From: Ascaphus truei | Lineage: Eukaryota; Chordata; Amphibia; Anura; Ascaphidae | Direction: 5' to 3' | Length of the DNA: 64,000 nt | Assembly: GCA_036426205.1 (NCBI GenBank) | Contig: CM071574.1 | Location: 17,516,440 to 17,580,439 of the forward strand | Shown here: positions 59,239 through 64,000 of the stretch, piece after piece | Numbering within the stretch: position 1 is the first letter of the stretch | Layout of the letters: each line of letters starts with the position of its first letter | Notes under the pieces: generated by a model | The model's input: only the letters and a program-made list of their open reading frames with translations | Database searches by the model: none | Told to the model about the DNA's origin: nothing | Position numbers and translations under genes: made by a program

Positions 59239-61539
59239 CTGTACAAGCAACGCAAACATAATGTTTTTCCTTCACACAGAAGTGTGTCTCATGACCTGTA
59301 CTGTATAACATACAGTGCAATGAAGCATTTTTGTGTGAAATTGTATTCATTGTTTTTTTTTTTTTTAATAATACCTCCAATTCAAAGTTTTAAATTAAAA
59401 ATACTATTGCGTTAGATTGCATAAAAAGCCATAACATAATTGTGGAATGTAATTTTGAATATTAAACGATACCTGGTGTGCAGTGCACAATCATTTAACT
59501 CAATAAAGGTCTTTTTTTAAACTTTCCATTTTTGCATTGGTTTGTTTAGGTTACTTTAAACATGCACATTTCACTTTCTTTGTTTGACACATGCTTTGTA
59601 ACACATATATTTATTTTATATCTGTCAGATACTGTATGTGATGCTATTTCGCCATCACACAAACATATATGTCCTCTCTCATTGTTACATACAGTATCTA
59701 CCTCCCTGTCTCTTACCATTAAACACTGTGCATTCAGTATTACATTTCCTTTACCTGCAATACGGTACCATACTCTTTATCTAATAGCACAAATTCATGT
59801 CATTACAGTCCACTCACTGACACACTTTTTATTTTATAATTTGAGGGTTTCAGCCATTTTTAGCATAATTTACAATTTATTAGAGCATTAAAATAAAAAT
59901 GAACTGAATTATTACAAAAGCACAATTTCATGACATTTTTCATTGAGGAACATATTCTGGTTTAAGCGTGCATTGCATTTAAGATGAGAAGCACTGCAAC
60001 AAAAAGCAAAGATTGTCCTTATTGACTGATTTGTAGAGATACTGTATGCTATGAAGTACAATTCTTTCACCTCACACTAGAAGCTAATACAGTATTTATA
60101 AGCATTTACTCTGTACTCTGTACAAATACATATGAATGAGGTCTTTTGGCTGGAATAGGAAATGAGAATGCTGCCATTAAGATTTTTTCTAAAGCATTAA
60201 TAATAAAAGGCATATTTGTTAGAATAAAAAGAAGATGAAATAACCTAGGATTCTTCCATGTAATAGAGTAGTCTTGTATTGAATATGTGCAGTTTGCCTA
60301 ATGGTAGAAGAAAACTAGATTCTCTTGTGGACATCTTGTTAATGTTAATTCGTTAAAGTTGTAGTGTTTTTATGAGCTTTCAAGACCTGATAAATGGTGG
60401 ATCTTAAGAATTGACATGTGAGGACAACTACACATGTACACACTACATTGATAGAACACTCATTTTAGTCCATTGAGCAACATGACTACAGTACTTATAA
60501 AAGTATCTACCAGTGCCATATATTTGTAAGAATGAATGTTTTTTTGGCAACCACATTCTCGGGCTCATACAGATATCCAAAAGATGGGGCTATTTGTTAG
60601 GCAAGCACTGCCCGTTAGGGCTAGAATCAGCAGTCTGTTTCACAAAAAAATACTTCTATTGATTAGCCAAAGAATGATTACAATACTTCTGCTCAAGCTC
60701 CAGGTGAATAGTTGATATTGTGTCCCCCTAATGCAAGGGGCATTATGTACTGTCACATACTGTACTGTACCTTTACATGTCATATTTATTAATTGACTTA
60801 CTTTAAATGTGTACAGTACATAACATGACACTACACTGCTTTGCAAATGCTTGTTTGCACAGCAGGAAATGTCTGTGAATGTACATTATTTTCTAATGTA
60901 TATTTTTTTTGTTACGAGATTTATACAGAGAAGTATACAGCAGAAAACAAAATATTGGATTTTTTTCTAGTTATTTGTTGAACAAAAATGCATCCCTAAA
61001 ACAGACTGTATGATCAATTTACAATGAATAATTAATGCACAGCACTCTTTTATATCAGCAATTTTTTGTACACAAATGTATTTTGTGATGCTGTAGAATA
61101 TGACATAGAGGGACTCGATAAAAGTTTTCCTCCAGCTTCTTGAGAAAAAAAGCTAATGTATTAATGCAAGTACGTAATTGTGTTCAATGTAGAGAAAGCC
61201 AATACAACTAATAGTACTCATTGCACTGTAGTAAAACTGAAAGGAGACATTTTCTCAATGGTATTCCTTCAATTTTGCAAAAATTTTGCTTAACATTATG
61301 GGAAGAACTATTTCTATAGATCCTACTGTAAGAATGCTGCTGAACAAAGGCTTCTGATGTGTTCTTATTGTTACTTATACTTATTCCAGTATGCAGTTTC
61401 CTAACTTTGTATCTCACTCCCTAATAATCAAACATTCTTGGGCATTTCTAAATGTTTCATGCACACCTTAAAGTTATAGTGGGTAAAAAAGTGACAAAAC
61501 CCTCTACCGCATAGCATATAGCAAATTAAAATATAACTT

Positions 61540-61702
61540 GTGAGCACATTCACATGTCTCAGACAGGTCTGCAACCCTGCTTTTCACCATTATATCCTAT
61601 CATACACTGCTTCCACTGCAGCAAGGGATTCTGGGAAGGGACATGCAAATGAGCGCACAGTGTCCCTTTTGCTTCAAATCCATTTTGACATGAACCCCTA
61701 TA
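61540..61702 (-). repeat. Repeat family R, copy 3 (mirror of copy 2)
   Basis: AGCACATTCACATGTCTCAG...TTTTGACATGAACCCC, the reverse complement of 53458-53622, part of the palindrome. Confidence 0.65.
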
Positions 61703-64000
61703 AATGTTTCATGAGATGTTTGAGTGTTTAGTGAATCTAATAATACCATTTCACAACTTGAAAAAATTTTGTGGCCAACAAATATTTCATTTAAGAAATT
61801 GTGACAACCCATATTTCACTGTTTTGTTAGCATATAACTATACATATATAACTGTATATTTCTAAAAAAAAATCCTTTGCCCAGTGAAACGATTGTGATT
61901 GCTCACTGCAATGTTTGCTTTCGTTCCGAAGCCTGGGTGCATTTATAGAGTTAAAGAAATGCATGTTTGCAGAGTACAAATAATCTTTGGACAAAACTGT
62001 GTGTGTGCCAAATCATTTTTAATGCAATTATTATATCACTATCACTACTGGTTTATGAGCTGCTTAATCTGTAGAACAGGAGTTACATTTTGAGGGAGGA
62101 GTGCTAACGAGGATTTTACCAGCTCACTAATGCAGTGTTAAGTGCTGTTTTCAGCCGTAACGGATAATTGCATTAGTATAACGGACGTTAGTGCGAATGA
62201 TAGCAAAAGAGATGCTCCTGTAACAACCCCTATCCACAGAGCTCTGCTATACAGGAGTTAACGAAGGGATTTAACAATGCATTAATTCATACTTGAAGAT
62301 GGCATTAGCTCAGTTTAGACCCTGAAATATGGATTTTGTGTGAGAGAGATAAAACTGAGAGGTAACTCTCGATGTATTAAGTATGTCCTGGACACATGAG
62401 CGAGATGCTCCAAAAAACGCACAGTAGCAGTGCGTCTAAACACACTTTTCTCTATGCTGATACATACACCCCAAGGAATTTTTCAATTTCCAAGGTCAAT
62501 AAAAATTCTCTAAAACATTTTCTTCTCTTTCTCAATTCGCATGCCAATGTGTAAATTCCCTAATTTTCACCAAATTTTCACGAAAAAGTCAAACTCGTTT
62601 TGTTTTTTAAAGTTTGGGTCAAACCTGATAAAGTTTGATATTTTAGAACATTTTCTTCAGATGCCAATATCCAATTTTTAACAAACATTCATACCCGCAG
62701 TTCAGACAAAGGGGGTGCTATTTAAATGAATTGTTCTGTGATCAGGGTTAGAGCCTGGGTTGTTGAATGTGCCAATGGTTACTAATTCAAAAATATGAAT
62801 CAGTTTATATTTTCTGGAGATCAGTTTTTCTAGTGAAAACAAATATATATTGGTTGGAAATGTTTAGCAATGCTCAATACTGTTTTATGCTGCAGCATGT
62901 TAATTGTCAGTGAAGCCTAATCATGAGTGGCTTCCTAACTCTTTGCTCTTTTTGAAGCCTGTATACCGAAACATATTGCAGGCTTTTCTTGCATTAAACA
63001 AGTTTAATTTAGTTGTAAAGGGTTGTGATAACTCAAATAATCATTTGTCAGAGCTGTACATTTTTCATAATGTCAGGGAAGTTTTTGTTCAGAAAGCAGT
63101 TGTGTTTTATTATCTATTCAAAAAAGACAGCTTGAACGTCCTAAGAACTTCTTGCGTCTAATCTGCATGAGTGAGTTCTTGAAGATGCTGTCAGTACCAT
63201 ATATGTAATGTACTATGTACTGTGCCATACAGGTGGTATAAGTGTACCTGTTTTAAAAATGTGCTGATGATTCTCTGTATTGCTTACATACTTCCTACAG
63301 TGTTGCCTTATCAGCATGCAAGTCTGTTCAGTGGAACCAATCAAGTGCCGTTATGGGTTATCGTACCTCTTCTGGGCTTAACTTCCATTCATGTCTATTT
63401 ACAGTATAAAACGTTTTACCAGGATGTAAAACATTGAGTGTCACCTCTCGTTTTCAAGTATGTCCTGGGCACAGAGTTATGGTGATAATGCATGGTAACA
63501 TTAAATGAACAGAGGTTATACATTCGATATAAAGACATTTCATGGACAGTCAGAGATAATATATGTTTTTGGGAATTTGTAACAGAGCATTTCAAACATC
63601 AGAAAACGGCTGCCACCCTTTGGCTGCCTTTCTGCTACCACCTTCGAGGGAGACTCCTGTGGTCTCATATCAAAGAGGGATCACTGAGAGTTAATGTTGG
63701 AAGGGGTCCCATAATCCGTTCCGGCACTTCATGAATGTGCTCCTTGGTTTAAGGCATCTGTACTTAAGGGTGTTAAACTTCCTCTGATTAACAAGCAGGA
63801 GAGCAACAACCACATAAGTTGTGATATTTCCTACATTTCTACTGAACAGACTTTTTGTAATCTTTTTAACAGATTGTTTTGCCCTGGAATCTGCCATTTG
63901 GGGTTTGAAGGGGATATCATATCACATAATGCTTTTGTTGTGTGAAATATCTAATGGGGCATTTTTTTCTTTGCCCCAAAGATCTACAAACTCTTGAATT

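Larger units (their letters stand above)
51198..64000. repeat. Giant inverted duplication (palindrome) centred near 58185
   Basis: The last bases of the window (…CAAACTCTTGAATT) are the reverse complement of 51198 onward (AATTCAAGAGTTTG). From there the two arms remain collinear inward to a nearly spacerless centre, AGTAACTT|AAAGTTACTT at 58185/58186. The left arm (6988 bp) has two blocks that the right arm lacks: about 56229-57155 and 57519-57829. The remaining arm differences are dominated by single-base insertions and deletions. The palindrome may extend beyond 64000. It may be real or a joined forward-reverse read artefact. Confidence 0.9.

Noticed and set aside
1..64000. CRISPR array, operon or prokaryotic system
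   Set aside because: No regularly spaced direct repeats with unique spacers, no dense coding, and a spliced vertebrate gene is present; the tandem repeats seen are mini- and microsatellites.
1..64000. tRNA or rRNA genes
   Set aside because: No cloverleaf A/B box arrangement or rRNA-like sequence was recognised by eye; a tRNAscan-SE run would settle this.

Overview
The window is vertebrate nuclear DNA, most likely from an amphibian (probably a frog or toad). It holds one identifiable host gene segment: the last coding exon of KCNJ3 (GIRK1/Kir3.1, a G-protein-gated inward rectifier K+ channel subunit), plus strand, about 46260-46849. Its acceptor splice site is at 46258-46259, so 1-46259 reads as the 3' part of a very long KCNJ3 intron and 46850 onward as 3' UTR and downstream sequence. 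The amphibian guess rests on the diverged channel tail and the repeat landscape (L1-like LINEs, Helitron, hAT and Harbinger MITEs, palindromic MITEs, LTR elements); the species cannot be named from the sequence.

Layout. 0.9-1.7 kb: minus-strand LTR. 4.3-6.0 kb: non-autonomous Helitron (A|TC...CTAG|T) split by an LTR. 6.1-7.6 kb: pyrimidine-rich minisatellite carrying a Harbinger-type MITE and a second element that begins with a hammerhead-ribozyme-like motif. 7.6-10.2 kb: palindromic MITE, solo LTR, tandem repeats. 11-15 kb: several MITEs. 17-19 kb: fragments of an old L1-like ORF2, with a short hAT MITE (8-bp target duplication) lying between them. 21.2-22.7 kb: 5'-truncated minus-strand L1-like copy. 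25.36-33.25 kb: LTR-internal-LTR-internal-LTR tandem element flanked by CAAATA. 34.7-40.1 kb: L1-like LINE with a 16-bp target duplication that has lost its reverse transcriptase core. 40-45 kb: diverged repeat blocks and two MITEs. 46.3-46.8 kb: KCNJ3 exon. 48.9-50.7 kb: palindromic repeats. 51.2-64.0 kb: one giant near-spacerless palindrome centred near 58186 and running off the right edge.

The elements do not form a pathway; the window is a host channel gene embedded in nested transposons. The points most worth checking are (1) the >12.8 kb palindrome, whose arms differ mostly by small indels as if two noisy long-read passes of one strand had been joined; (2) the tandem LTR element with the same indel-rich divergence; (3) recurring hammerhead-like cores (CTGANGA - stem - GAAA - ACGYGT) in several unrelated repeats; and (4) an endonuclease-plus-tail L1 ORF2 lacking RT with its frame preserved across the deletion.
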